NCBI GenBank assembly: GCA_023422835.1
Contig: JAFAGI010000025.1
Span: 62,001 to 126,000, forward strand
Length of the DNA stretch: 64,000 nucleotides
Origin: Bacteroidota bacterium
Lineage (GTDB): Bacteria; Bacteroidota; Bacteroidia; Chitinophagales; Chitinophagaceae
Direction: 5' to 3'
This document shows, piece after piece, positions 43,456-52,517 of the stretch. The position numbers and the translations under genes were made by a program. The notes below the pieces were generated by a model, which was not told the DNA's origin, did no database searches, and was given only the letters and a program-made list of their open reading frames with translations. Position 1 is the stretch's first letter; every line of letters starts with the position of its first letter.

Positions 43456-43471
43456 CATTTCCTAAAAAAAT

Positions 43472-43558
43472 GGAGACGTGTCCGAGTGGTTGAAGGAGCA
43501 CGCCTGGAAAGTGTGTATACGGGAAACTGTATCGCGAGTTCGAATCTCGCCGTCTCCG
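43472..43558 (+). tRNA. tRNA-Ser (anticodon GGA)
   Basis: Acceptor arms GGAGACG (43472-43478) and CGTCTCC (43551-43557) pair perfectly, with discriminator G. The T arm CGAGTTCGAATCTCG and the anticodon loop CTGGAAA, containing GGA, are clear. A long variable arm (TATACGGGAAACTGTA) marks a class II tRNA. The 87-base length fits tRNA-Ser. CCA is not encoded. Confidence 0.95.
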
Positions 43559-43605
43559 CTGTTTTTTGATTTTTGCTGATTTTGTTTGGTTGAAAGTTTT
43601 TCAAA

Positions 43606-43693
43606 TGACACGTGCCGATGGCTAAAGAAGTTCCCTTAATGCTTTCGGCATATACGCAAAACTGTATCACGAATTAGAATCCCGCCGTCTCCG
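43606..43693 (+). pseudogene. Decayed tandem copy of tRNA-Ser
   Basis: An 88-base segment keeps the variable-arm CAAAACTGTATCACGAATT, the T-arm GAATCCCGCC and the 3' acceptor CGTCTCCG of the tRNA upstream, but the 5' acceptor is TGACACG, the D arm is changed and no GGA anticodon loop is left. The spacer after each copy is also similar (GTTTTTCAAATGACACGTG against GTTTTTCTAATGACGCGTG), so the whole unit of about 135 bases was duplicated. Confidence 0.8.
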
Positions 43694-43756
43694 CTGCTTT
43701 TGAGTTTTGCTGTTTTTTCTTTATTGAAAGTTTTTCTAATGACGCGTGACGCTAAT

Positions 43757-44521
43757 TCAAATAGCCAATAATTTCCTTGCGTTTGCTGAAGTTATTGAAG
43801 CCACTTCTTCAAAAGGTATATTTTTTGCGCTTGCCAATGCTTGTGCAATATATTCCAGGTATGCGCTCTCATTGCGCTTGCCCCTGTAAGGTACAGGCGC
43901 CAGATAAGGCGAGTCGGTCTCCAGCACAATATATTCCAGGGGTATATCTTTCAATACTTCAGCGAGGTTTGCTTTCCTGTAAGTAAGCACGCCGCCAATA
44001 CCTAATAAAAAATTCATGGAAACGATTTGCTCTGCCGCATTTTTATCCCCGCCAAAACAATGGAAAATACCGCGCAACCCTTTATCAGCAAACGGTTTTA
44101 CAAAATCTAAGGTTTCCTGCATGGAATTCCTTGAATGTATCACTATGGGCAGTTTGTTTTCCAATGCCCACCGCATTTGTATTTCAAAAGCCTTGTATTG
44201 CTCGTTTATAAAAGTTTTATCCCAATAAAAGTCAAGGCCAATCTCACCGACAGCAGCAAATTTTCTTTGTTGCAAGTATTCTTCCGCCAGCGCCAGCTCT
44301 TCCCTAAAATTGTCTTTTACATGGCATGGATGGAGCCCCATCATAGCAAAACATTTTTCCGGATACTTTTCTTCTAACCGGAACATAGCATCATGGGTAG
44401 CGCTGTCAATCGCAGGCAGGTAAAACCTGCTGACGCCGGCTTCAAAAGCGCGCTGCATAACGCTTTCGAGGTCGCCGGCAAACTCTTCGGAGTATAAATG
44501 TGTGTGCGTATCTATAAGCAT
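43757..44521 (-). CDS. TatD-family metal-dependent hydrolase
   Basis: 254 residues from the ATG at 44521, where MLIDTHTHLYS begins the conserved domain; an in-frame start 81 bases upstream adds an unrelated hydrophobic stretch. Metal-binding motifs DTHTHL (about 4), GEIGLDFYW (about 92), VIHSRNS (about 129), FHCFGG (about 156) and ETDSPYLAP (about 203) are all present. TatD proteins are cytosolic 3'-5' exonucleases/DNases, with further roles suggested. A TACCTTTG box lies 14 bases before the start. Confidence 0.93.
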   Translation of the reverse strand: MLIDTHTHLYSEEFAGDLESVMQRAFEAGVSRFYLPAIDSATHDAMFRLEEKYPEKCFAMMGLHPCHVKDNFREELALAEEYLQQRKFAAVGEIGLDFYWDKTFINEQYKAFEIQMRWALENKLPIVIHSRNSMQETLDFVKPFADKGLRGIFHCFGGDKNAAEQIVSMNFLLGIGGVLTYRKANLAEVLKDIPLEYIVLETDSPYLAPVPYRGKRNESAYLEYIAQALASAKNIPFEEVASITSANARKLLAI

Positions 44522-44534
44522 ATTCAACAAAACG

Positions 44535-44542
44535 CAAAGGTA
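44535..44542 (-). promoter_or_regulatory. -7 box for tatD
   Basis: On the minus strand this reads TACCTTTG, matching TAnnTTTG, and ends 13 bases before the TatD ATG. The predicted leader is therefore very short. Confidence 0.45.
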
Positions 44543-44614
44543 TAAAAATAAGCTAAGCTTCTTAGTGCAGTTTTTATAATAAATGTTTATTTTTAAAACC
44601 AAAATCTTCCTTAT

Positions 44615-45967
44615 ATGATCATCAAGAAAATCTTTATTGCTATTGCATGCTTTGTTACCATGTCGGTTTCAAAAGCACAATATGTAAAAGATACAAAACC
44701 TTACCTCCCTTCCGCAGAAAACCTGGAAGCAAGAAAATGGTTTACCGGTAACAAATTCGGCCTGTTCATTCACTGGGGTTTGTACAGCATCCTGGGAGAT
44801 GGCGAATGGGTAATGAATAATAAAAACATAACGGTTAAAAACTATGAGCGCTTGCAGCATTTTTTTAACCCTGTAAATTTCAATGCGCGGCAATGGGTAG
44901 ATATGGCCAGGAATGCAGGCATGAAATACATAACGCTGGTTACCCGCCATCACGATGGGTTTAGCATGTGGGATACTAAAGAGTCTGATTTTAGCATTAT
45001 GCACACGCCTTACAAAAAAGACATTGTAAAGGCATTGGCAGACGAATGTCATAAGCAGGGGATCAGGCTGTTTCTGTATTATTCCATACTCGACTGGCGA
45101 CGCGATGACTATTCCTACTGGACCGGCAGAACCGGCAAAGGCACAGGCAGAACTACGAGGGGGGAATGGAAAGATTATATTCAGTTCATGAAAAACCAGC
45201 TCACAGAATTGCTGACGAATTATGGTGAGATCGGCGGCATCTGGCTGGATGGCTATTGGGATCAAATGCCGGAAGAGAGCGCCACGCGTAAGGATGATGA
45301 TGTATTCATTGACTGGCATATGCGGGAAATTTACGACCACATCCATCAACTGCAGCCGCAGTGCCTCATAGGCAATAACCATCACCTTACTCCCCTTCCC
45401 GGTGAAGATTTCCAGATGTTTGAGCGTGATGTTCCCGGTGAAAATGCACATGGACTCAGCTTTCAGCAGATCAGCAAGCTGCCGCTTGAGACCTGCGCCA
45501 CCATTAACAATTCATGGGGTTTTGACATTAAAGACACGGCTTATAAATCTTTAAGCGAAGTCATTAACCTGCTGGTAAGATCGGCCGGACACGGTGGAAA
45601 TTTATTGCTGAATATCGGGCCGATGCCTAACGGTGACATACAGCCTGAATTTGTAAAAACGCTGCATGAAACCGGCAAATGGCTGGCAAAATACGGTGAA
45701 ACCATTTACAACACCACGGGCGGATACCTAAAACCGCAGCCATGGGGTTGCATTACCGAAACAAAAGATAAAATGTACTTACATGTGCTGCAAGCAGGCG
45801 AAGAGATCACCCTGCCATCTTTCCCGCTGAAGAAAATGAAAAAAGTTTATATGTTTGATTCGAAAACCAGCGTGCCTGCTATATTGAAAAACGGCAGCCT
45901 TTCCATACAGCTTCCTGAGCAGCCCTTGCAAGGCAGGCCCGATATTGTTGTAGTAATAGAAAAATAA
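44615..45967 (+). CDS. Alpha-L-fucosidase, GH29
   Basis: Exported glycosidase releasing alpha-linked fucose. 450 residues. Signal peptide MIIKKIFIAIACFVTMSVSKAQ; the barrel shows KFGLFIHWGLYSI (about 48-60), YITLVTRHHDGFSMWDTK (about 105-122) and the nucleophile region GEIGGIWLDGYWDQ (about 203-216, catalytic Asp in WLDG). A C-terminal beta domain follows from about 360. Together with the GH20, GH33 and esterase genes this suggests growth on fucosylated, sialylated glycans. The deacetylase gene begins five bases after its stop. Confidence 0.94.
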   Translation: MIIKKIFIAIACFVTMSVSKAQYVKDTKPYLPSAENLEARKWFTGNKFGLFIHWGLYSILGDGEWVMNNKNITVKNYERLQHFFNPVNFNARQWVDMARNAGMKYITLVTRHHDGFSMWDTKESDFSIMHTPYKKDIVKALADECHKQGIRLFLYYSILDWRRDDYSYWTGRTGKGTGRTTRGEWKDYIQFMKNQLTELLTNYGEIGGIWLDGYWDQMPEESATRKDDDVFIDWHMREIYDHIHQLQPQCLIGNNHHLTPLPGEDFQMFERDVPGENAHGLSFQQISKLPLETCATINNSWGFDIKDTAYKSLSEVINLLVRSAGHGGNLLLNIGPMPNGDIQPEFVKTLHETGKWLAKYGETIYNTTGGYLKPQPWGCITETKDKMYLHVLQAGEEITLPSFPLKKMKKVYMFDSKTSVPAILKNGSLSIQLPEQPLQGRPDIVVVIEK

Positions 45968-45972
45968 TAAAA

Positions 45973-46593
45973 GTGTATTTAGTAAAATCAAATATTCCAT
46001 TGCGCATACTGTATCCCGGTAGGTATTGGAAAATAAATACCAGCGGCAAAAAGATACTTTACCTCACTTTTGATGATGGCCCCCACCCGGACATCACGCC
46101 ATTTGTTTTAAAAGAATTAAGAAGATACAATGCCAAAGCCACTTTTTTTTGTATAGGCAATAATGTGCAGAAATATCCCGATATCTACGACCGCATACTG
46201 GCAGAAGCACACACCGTTGGCAACCACACATTTTCTCACCGCAATGGCTGGAAAACCAATGCCGACCACTATCTGGAGGATATAGACGAGGCTTATCAAA
46301 TTATTTCTTCGAATCTTTTCAGGCCACCCTATGGACGAATGTCTTTTGCCCAGGAGAAATTATTCAAACAAAAATACCCCGAAAAGCAAATCATTATGTG
46401 GGATGTGCTCAGCGGCGATTTTGATACCGATATTTCATGGGAAAAATGCCTGAAAAATGTAACATCTAAAGCTACAGCCGGCTCAATAATAGTTTTTCAC
46501 GATAGTGAGAAGGCATTTGAAAGACTGCGCTACGCACTTCCGCGCACCTTGGATCATTTTGCCGAACTTGGTTTTACCTTCAGGGCGTTGTAA
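45973..46593 (+). CDS. Polysaccharide deacetylase (NodB-type, CE4)
   Basis: 206 residues, starting at a GTG five bases after the fucosidase stop; there is no upstream ATG in frame. The NodB homology motifs are intact: YLTFDDGPHPD (about 30-40, catalytic base and metal Asp), GNHTFSHRNG (about 83-92, two metal His), FRPPYGRMS (about 116) and IIVFHDSEKA (about 176). No signal peptide is seen, unusual for peptidoglycan or chitin deacetylases, so it may be cytosolic or anchored by another route. Substrate unknown. Confidence 0.88.
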   Translation: MYLVKSNIPLRILYPGRYWKINTSGKKILYLTFDDGPHPDITPFVLKELRRYNAKATFFCIGNNVQKYPDIYDRILAEAHTVGNHTFSHRNGWKTNADHYLEDIDEAYQIISSNLFRPPYGRMSFAQEKLFKQKYPEKQIIMWDVLSGDFDTDISWEKCLKNVTSKATAGSIIVFHDSEKAFERLRYALPRTLDHFAELGFTFRAL

Positions 46594-46635
46594 TGTTTAC
46601 AGTTATTTATACGAGTCCTTCAAACATTTTTTTCA

Positions 46636-46643
46636 TACATTTG
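46636..46643 (+). promoter_or_regulatory. -7 box for dxs
   Basis: TACATTTG matches TAnnTTTG and ends 17 bases before the dxs ATG. No -33 TTG at the expected distance. Confidence 0.45.
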
Positions 46644-46660
46644 TTGATTAATTTACGCGA

Positions 46661-48589
46661 ATGGAAATCACTGCCGGAAAATTATTGCAATCAATCAACT
46701 CACCAGACGACCTCAAGCAGCTGGACAAGGCGGAACTGCACCAGGTCTGCGACGAGTTGAGACAATACATTATTGATGTTGTAAGTGTGCATGGCGGCCA
46801 CTTTGCGGCAAGCCTTGGTGTTGTGGAGCTGAGCGTGGCATTGCATTATGTCTACAATACACCTTATGACCAGCTCGTGTGGGATGTAGGCCACCAGGCT
46901 TACGGCCACAAAATACTTACCGGCAGAAGAGATATTTTCCCTACCAACAGGAAGTATCAGGGCATCAGCGGCTTCCCTAAAAGAAGCGAAAGTGAATACG
47001 ATACTTTTGGAGTAGGCCATTCCTCTACTTCCATTTCAGCGGCCCTTGGCATGTCCATTGCTGCCAAATACAAAGGAGAAGACAGGAAGGCAGTTGCCAT
47101 TATCGGCGATGGCTCCATGACTGCGGGCATGGCCTTCGAAGCTATGAACCATGCGGGTGTCAGCGACAGTGATATGCTCATTATCCTGAACGATAATTGC
47201 ATGAGCATTGACCAGAACGTGGGAGCGTTGAAGGAATATCTTACAGACATTACGATATCACCTACCTACAATAAATTCAAAGACGATGTTTGGAATGCTT
47301 TGGGCAAATTGCCTGTAGGCAAATCCATTACACGCGCTATGGCGCATAAGCTGGCAGACAGCCTGAAAGGTATGATCAGCAGCAGCTCTAACTTTTTTGA
47401 ATCGCTTAAAATACGCTACTTCGGGCCGATTGACGGCCATAATATTACCAACCTGGTAGATACTTTGAAAGAGCTGAAGAAAATTGCCGGCCCCAAAATA
47501 TTGCATATCGTTACCACCAAAGGAAAAGGATATGCACTGGCAGAAAAAGATCAGACCAAATGGCATGCACCCGGCCTGTTCGATAAAATTTCCGGCGAGA
47601 TTTATAAAAAGAAATTTGATCTGCCACAACCTCCAAAATACCAGGATGTTTTCGGAGAAACTATTATAGAACTTGCGCAGCAAAACGACCGCATCATGGG
47701 CGTTACGCCAGCTATGCCCACAGGATGCTCACTAAAGCCTATGATGGAGCAAATGCCTGCACGCGCTTTTGATGTGGGCATATGCGAACAACATGCAGCT
47801 ACTTTCTCCGCAGGACTTGCCACACAAGGCATGCGTGTGTATTGCAATATATATTCATCTTTTATGCAACGCGCTTTTGACCAGGTAGTACATGATATTG
47901 CCCTGCAAAAACTACCGGTGATACTTTGCCTTGACAGGGCAGGACTCGTTGGCGAAGACGGGCCTACACATCACGGCGCTTACGATATTGCTTATTTCCG
48001 TTGCATACCCAATATGATCATTTCCGCACCCATGAATGAAGCGGAACTGCGCAACCTGATGTATACTGCCCAGCTGGACAGCAACACGCATCCTTTTGTA
48101 ATCCGCTATCCACGCGGCAACGGCGTTATGGCAGACTGGCGCAAACCTTTTGAAGCAATAGAGATCGGTAAGGGCCGCAAACTGAAAGATGGCAATGATG
48201 TGGCAGTGCTATCTATCGGCCACCCCGGCAATTTTGTAACTGCCGCCATACGCGAAGCAAAGAATGCCGGCATAGACGTGGCTCACTACGACATGCGTTT
48301 TGTAAAGCCGCTGGATGAGGCATTGCTGCACGAGGTTTTCCAAAAACATACAAAAGTGATCACCGTGGAAGACGGTACTGTAGCCGGAGGTTTCGGCAGC
48401 GCGGTGCTGGAATTTATGGCTAAGCATTCATACCACGCGCATGTAAAAATTATGGGCATCCCCGACACTGTTGTGGAGCATGGCACACTGAAAGAACTGC
48501 ACAGGGCCTGCGGCTACGATGCAGAAGCTATCCTGGAAAATATCAAAAGCATGGTTGAAAATAAAGTGAGTGTAAGTGTAGTCAGGTAG
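46661..48589 (+). CDS. dxs: 1-deoxy-D-xylulose-5-phosphate synthase
   Basis: First enzyme of the MEP isoprenoid pathway, joining pyruvate and glyceraldehyde 3-phosphate with thiamine diphosphate. 642 residues, full length. Domain I: VWDVGHQAYGHKILTGR (about 74-90) and the TPP/Mg motif IGDGSMTAGMAFEAMN (about 147-162); domain II: DVGICEQHAATFSAG (about 370), LDRAGLVGEDGPTHHGAYD (about 427-445); domain III ends MGIPDTVVEHGTLKELH. The gene is free-standing. Its role could include precursors for the GGGP-synthase homologue at 11 kb. Confidence 0.97.
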   Translation: MEITAGKLLQSINSPDDLKQLDKAELHQVCDELRQYIIDVVSVHGGHFAASLGVVELSVALHYVYNTPYDQLVWDVGHQAYGHKILTGRRDIFPTNRKYQGISGFPKRSESEYDTFGVGHSSTSISAALGMSIAAKYKGEDRKAVAIIGDGSMTAGMAFEAMNHAGVSDSDMLIILNDNCMSIDQNVGALKEYLTDITISPTYNKFKDDVWNALGKLPVGKSITRAMAHKLADSLKGMISSSSNFFESLKIRYFGPIDGHNITNLVDTLKELKKIAGPKILHIVTTKGKGYALAEKDQTKWHAPGLFDKISGEIYKKKFDLPQPPKYQDVFGETIIELAQQNDRIMGVTPAMPTGCSLKPMMEQMPARAFDVGICEQHAATFSAGLATQGMRVYCNIYSSFMQRAFDQVVHDIALQKLPVILCLDRAGLVGEDGPTHHGAYDIAYFRCIPNMIISAPMNEAELRNLMYTAQLDSNTHPFVIRYPRGNGVMADWRKPFEAIEIGKGRKLKDGNDVAVLSIGHPGNFVTAAIREAKNAGIDVAHYDMRFVKPLDEALLHEVFQKHTKVITVEDGTVAGGFGSAVLEFMAKHSYHAHVKIMGIPDTVVEHGTLKELHRACGYDAEAILENIKSMVENKVSVSVVR

Positions 48590-48608
48590 TTATACATGTT
48601 ATTTGCAC

Positions 48609-48752
48609 CTACACCACAATTACTTCAAAATGCTCCTTTTGCGCCTCCGCGCGCCCGCTGCCTATAGATGTGTACATATAGAATTTACCGTTTTATGCTG
48701 CCCCAGGCAATGAGAAAAACGCGACTATAAATGCAGGCAGTAAATGTTTCAT
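48609..48752 (-). pseudogene. Possible remnant of a small exported protein gene
   Basis: On the minus strand ATG 48752 opens MKHLLPAFIVAFFSLPGAA, a convincing signal peptide, followed by TAA. The same frame then continues NGKFYMYTSIGSGRAEAQKE to a TAG at 48609. This looks like the first and last parts of an exported protein with the middle deleted. It sits in the 343-base gap between dxs and the HIT gene, which otherwise shows only the HIT promoter box. Family not recognised. Confidence 0.35.
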
Positions 48753-48902
48753 AATGAAGAATTTTATTTCATTATAAACGCACCACAATTTACAAAAAAA
48801 TGCCACAGCAACTGCAATTTATCACGCATTGCTCCATGTAGCAAAAATGCGCAAACGATGTAGTAAAACCAAAATACATCTACACATTTATGTTTTTTAT
48901 TT

Positions 48903-48910
48903 TATATTTG
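48903..48910 (+). promoter_or_regulatory. -7 box for the HIT gene
   Basis: TATATTTG matches TAnnTTTG and lies 22 bases before the preferred HIT start at 48933. It supports that start over the in-frame ATG at 48912, which is too close to the box. Confidence 0.5.
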
Positions 48911-48932
48911 ATTGGTAATAAAATCTGTTGCC

Positions 48933-49337
48933 ATGACCATTTTTTCAAAGATCATATCCGGGGAAATTCCATCTTACAAAATCTTAGAAAACGACAAATT
49001 CTTTGCCTTCCTGGATATAAATCCACTGGTAGAAGGCCATGTACTGGTGATACCCAAAACAGAAGTAGATAAGCTCTACGATCTTGATGATACGTACCTT
49101 TCAGAGATGCTGGTGTTTGCGAAACCTTTGTGCCATGCCCTGGAAAGAGCAATGAACTGCGTAAGAGTAGGGCTTTCCGTAATAGGCCTGGAAGTACCAC
49201 ACGCGCATCTCCACCTGTTACCCATCAATGAAATGGACGATACTAATTTCACAAGAAAAAAATTACAATTTTCACCCGAAGAAATGCAAGAAATACAGCG
49301 TAAAATAATTTCTACCATTAACGAACAATCTAAATAA
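48933..49337 (+). CDS. HIT-family nucleotide-binding hydrolase
   Basis: 134 residues from MTIFSKIISGEIPSYKILEN, the standard beginning of Hint-like HIT proteins. The catalytic histidine triad is PHAHLHLLPIN (about 92-102), fitting HxHxHxx. These enzymes hydrolyse nucleoside phosphoramidates or dinucleotides in the cytosol; the substrate here is not known. It is followed six bases later by the aldose 1-epimerase gene, suggesting cotranscription without an evident functional link. Confidence 0.92.
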   Translation: MTIFSKIISGEIPSYKILENDKFFAFLDINPLVEGHVLVIPKTEVDKLYDLDDTYLSEMLVFAKPLCHALERAMNCVRVGLSVIGLEVPHAHLHLLPINEMDDTNFTRKKLQFSPEEMQEIQRKIISTINEQSK

Positions 49338-49343
49338 AAAACT

Positions 49344-50279
49344 ATGCGTTTTGAAATTATCGACAACAACGACAACTTGATTTTGAAAGACACACATACA
49401 AACACACAGGCCCAAATATATACATTCGGCGCGCTGCTAAACAGGTTTGAGATTGAGAAAGATGGTAAGCCTGTCAATGTCATTGACGGTTACCATTCAG
49501 TTGACCATGCCCGGGAATCGGTAACGGAATTGCACAAAAGCGCCAAGCTTACACCTTTTGTGTGCCGCCTTAACGCCGGCAGGTTTTCTTACGGAGGTAA
49601 AGATTTTTCAATAAAAAAATTCAACATTGGCCCGTCGGCTATACACGGCCTTGTATTCGATGCAGACTTTACCGTAAGCGCTACGCATATAGATGATCAT
49701 AAAGCTACCGTATCGCTGCACTACGATTATAAAACAGCAGAGCACGGTTTTCCGTTTGCTTTTTCAGTAAATGTGGCTTATAAATTAGAACCTGAAAATA
49801 AGCTTACCGTAAGAACCACCATCACCAACCATTCCAAAGAGCCTATGCCGTTGAGCGACGGCTGGCATCCATATTTTAAACTGGGTGAAACCATAAATAC
49901 GGCCGAAGTGAAATTCAATGCCAAGGAAGTTGCAGAATTCAGCAGTGAGCTATTGCCTACAGGCAATTTTTTCTCCTACAACACCTTTAATGAATTCAAG
50001 ACTTTGGGGGCAACTGAACTTGACAACAGTTTTACACTGAACGACCACGACGGTCCGGCACTGGTGATGAGAGATCGGGAAGCAGGCGTGCAACTGGAAA
50101 TCATTCCGGACAAATCTTATCCCATCCTGCAGATCTATACGCCGCCGCACAGGAAGAGCATTGCCATTGAAAACCTGAGCTCCGTACCGGATTCCTTTAA
50201 CAATAAAATCGGGCTGATAGATGCAAAGCCTGAAGAGAAGCATATTTTTACTACGAGCTATAAACTAAGCCTGGTGTAG
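49344..50279 (+). CDS. Aldose 1-epimerase family protein
   Basis: Mutarotase-like beta-sandwich protein, 311 residues without signal peptide. Motifs: FVCRLNAGRFSYGGKDF (about 73-89), IHGLVFDADF (about 104-113, first conserved His), PLSDGWHPYFKLG (about 170-182, second His) and the C-terminal KSIAIENLS with the likely catalytic Glu. It probably interconverts hexose anomers in the cytosol. Six bases after the HIT gene. Confidence 0.9.
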   Translation: MRFEIIDNNDNLILKDTHTNTQAQIYTFGALLNRFEIEKDGKPVNVIDGYHSVDHARESVTELHKSAKLTPFVCRLNAGRFSYGGKDFSIKKFNIGPSAIHGLVFDADFTVSATHIDDHKATVSLHYDYKTAEHGFPFAFSVNVAYKLEPENKLTVRTTITNHSKEPMPLSDGWHPYFKLGETINTAEVKFNAKEVAEFSSELLPTGNFFSYNTFNEFKTLGATELDNSFTLNDHDGPALVMRDREAGVQLEIIPDKSYPILQIYTPPHRKSIAIENLSSVPDSFNNKIGLIDAKPEEKHIFTTSYKLSLV

Positions 50280-50317
50280 GTTTCCCGGGTTTGCAAGGAT
50301 CATGATGGGAATGATTG

Positions 50318-50347
50318 GTGGGAACGCGCCTCGAGGCGCGTTCCCAC
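50318..50347. repeat. 30-base perfect palindrome
   Basis: GTGGGAACGCGCCTC (50318-50332) is followed with no spacer by its exact reverse complement (50333-50347). It is far more GC-rich than its surroundings and lies in the convergent gap between the aldose 1-epimerase and susD. It resembles REP-type palindromic repeats or a bidirectional transcript end. Confidence 0.85.
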
Positions 50348-50360
50348 ATTTGGGCCAGTG

Positions 50361-50398
50361 GATAAATAAAAAACAAGGCTGCCCTTTTCGGGCAGCCT
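50361..50398 (-). terminator. Intrinsic terminator of the susC2/susD2 operon
   Basis: AGGCTGCCC (50376-50384) and GGGCAGCCT (50390-50398) pair perfectly around a five-base loop. On the minus strand the stem is followed by TTGTTTTTTATTT. It lies 23 bases after the susD2 stop. Confidence 0.85.
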
Positions 50399-50421
50399 CA
50401 TGTTTTAACTGTGCTGTAAGA

Positions 50422-52434
50422 TTATTGCAAAGCTGTACCATTGGCTTCAATAGGCCAATACGGATTTTGATATAGTACTGAAGATCCTATATCTTTTCCT
50501 GTTTGGGTTAATTGGAATTGCTGGAATGGTAAAGGATTTAGATAATTAGCCTCCGAAAAATAATAACCGTCTCTCACCAGATTGTTATCACTTACATTTA
50601 TTCTATATGGCAAAATATATTTTCCTTCCGCATACGGATCTGTTCTGGATGATATGTTAGCTCCAGGATTGCCTGCTTCAACCAGCCTTAATTTTCCTGT
50701 TTTGCTATCGTAGTAGTATGGATCTTTGTAATCAACCGACCACAGGTTAAAGCCTTTTGGAATATAGCCATTTACCATGTCCAAGGACCTCCAGCGAACC
50801 AGATCACTCCAGCGGAATCCCTCTGCTAAAAATTCATTGCTACGTTCTTTTCTAATAGCAAACATTGTTTTATCTACAAATGTTTTCCCCGAATATCTGC
50901 CCCAATCCTGTTCTTTGGCTAAATCAATTGCATTAATAGTTGTATTATAATCGGCATTAATCCCTGCCCTTGTACGAATGGCTCTCCAATATTTATCGGC
51001 TGTACCATCAATATTTCCACTTCTTAAATATGATGCTTCTATATAGTTCATGTATGCTTCAGCTGCTCTCAATACCAGAAATCCGTTGGTTTTACTAATT
51101 CCCTGATAGGAGGTTGTATAAAATAAAGGATTGAATGAAAGACCTTTGATGACATCATATCCTGTAACTGACCGATGCTCTTGGATTTCCAGCAATTGAG
51201 GTACACCCCAATAATACCCATTTTCTCTTCTTTGTCTTTCTCCTTTTGTAAACATCCTCAAACGATCGTCCCTGCCCTCCTTTTGTGTAGTGATGGTTGT
51301 ATCCATTATATTGCTATATCCTGAACCAGCAGCGTAAATAGGCAGACCGTTTTTCATTACAAATCCATCTACATAATTTTTAGTAAGTCCAAAAAAATTT
51401 GGCCCGTAACTACCCAAGTACTCAACAAGATTCTGCATCATATTCTGGTCCTTGTTAAAAGCTTTCCACAACATTACCTCGGGATACTTGCTGAGATTTT
51501 CTGCAGAGAATTGATCATAATAGTCATTCCAGCCTTCCCACTGGTTACCTTGCGGTTCAATTATTCCGGAGTTTGGAGTTAAGGAGTATTTATCTGCCAC
51601 TTCTTTTGCCGCTGACATCGCTTGATCTAAGAAAAAATTCACTTCTGTTGTATTATTATAAGAATATGCCTGATTCCATTCTTTTCCTTTACCAGGCCAG
51701 TTGGCCCCATCCGGTACACGGGGAGTCTTGGAATGATACTTTTCAAATGAGCCTTCATACAATGCTACTCTTGATTTGAACATCAGGACAATATCCCGGT
51801 TGAGCATTGTTTTTGCCGAATTAAAAGTTGTATTTCCCATCAACAAAGCAGCGGAATCAAGATCTGATAAAATAAATCTTGCCACAAGATTTCTAGGCTG
51901 TCTTTTACTTGCTTCTATTAATTCAGACTCTACATTTGGATAAACTTTTGTGATAATTGGGAAATCACCAAAAGACTTTAATTTTTCGAAATATGTCCAA
52001 GCTCTCCAAAAATACATCTCACCTATATGAAATTTAATCATTTCAGCATTTCCTTGAATCTGATTTGCTTGCCATTTTGGCAATACATTAGCAAAAAAGA
52101 AATTTGTATTTCTTATACCGGCAAAATCCCAACCCCCACCGGATGTAGGAACACGCCATTGATCTTTTGCGAAGCGTTGATAGCTCGGATTTCCGTTTAC
52201 CATTACATCTGTATGCACATCTGCATTTACAGGCGAAGCATTCCAGCCACCTGGCACTGCGAAATTGCTATAAAGATTTAAAGAATATGCAGCAAGATCG
52301 CTCTGTGTGCTAAAATATGCTTCAGGTGTAATGGAAGATTTTGGTTGCAAGTCAAGAAACTTCTGGCAGGATCCCAGGCTTATAGCTGTGATTACAGCAT
52401 AAGTAAAAAGTAGTATTAATTTATTATTTTTCAT
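50422..52434 (-). CDS. SusD/RagB-family lipoprotein (second pair)
   Basis: 670 residues, longer than the sialic acid SusD. Signal peptide ends at lipobox SLGSC (about residue 23); then KFLDLQPKSSITPEAYFSTQSDLAAYSLNLYSN, the N-terminal SusD motif, a TPR-like core with IGEMYFWRAWTYFEKLKSFG (about 141-160), and the C-terminal SusD region with RKERSNEFLAEGFRWSDLVRWRS (about 525-547). Surface glycan- or nutrient-binding partner of the SusC protein encoded 83 bases upstream. No enzymes accompany the pair, so its substrate cannot be inferred. Confidence 0.93.
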   Translation of the reverse strand: MKNNKLILLFTYAVITAISLGSCQKFLDLQPKSSITPEAYFSTQSDLAAYSLNLYSNFAVPGGWNASPVNADVHTDVMVNGNPSYQRFAKDQWRVPTSGGGWDFAGIRNTNFFFANVLPKWQANQIQGNAEMIKFHIGEMYFWRAWTYFEKLKSFGDFPIITKVYPNVESELIEASKRQPRNLVARFILSDLDSAALLMGNTTFNSAKTMLNRDIVLMFKSRVALYEGSFEKYHSKTPRVPDGANWPGKGKEWNQAYSYNNTTEVNFFLDQAMSAAKEVADKYSLTPNSGIIEPQGNQWEGWNDYYDQFSAENLSKYPEVMLWKAFNKDQNMMQNLVEYLGSYGPNFFGLTKNYVDGFVMKNGLPIYAAGSGYSNIMDTTITTQKEGRDDRLRMFTKGERQRRENGYYWGVPQLLEIQEHRSVTGYDVIKGLSFNPLFYTTSYQGISKTNGFLVLRAAEAYMNYIEASYLRSGNIDGTADKYWRAIRTRAGINADYNTTINAIDLAKEQDWGRYSGKTFVDKTMFAIRKERSNEFLAEGFRWSDLVRWRSLDMVNGYIPKGFNLWSVDYKDPYYYDSKTGKLRLVEAGNPGANISSRTDPYAEGKYILPYRINVSDNNLVRDGYYFSEANYLNPLPFQQFQLTQTGKDIGSSVLYQNPYWPIEANGTALQ

Positions 52435-52517
52435 ATATATATTTTATTTTGTTACACGAATTCGCTAATACATAAAATTTGTATCAGTATTTTATTGCTA
52501 TTCGAGTGTAATGAGTT

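Noticed and set aside
43434..43670. Minus-strand reading frame across the tRNA
   Set aside because: It overlaps the intact tRNA-Ser and its decayed copy; the protein is the antisense of the tRNA sequences.
44669..45451. Long minus-strand open frame opposite the fucosidase
   Set aside because: Antisense shadow of the GH29 coding sequence, which has signal peptide and catalytic motifs.
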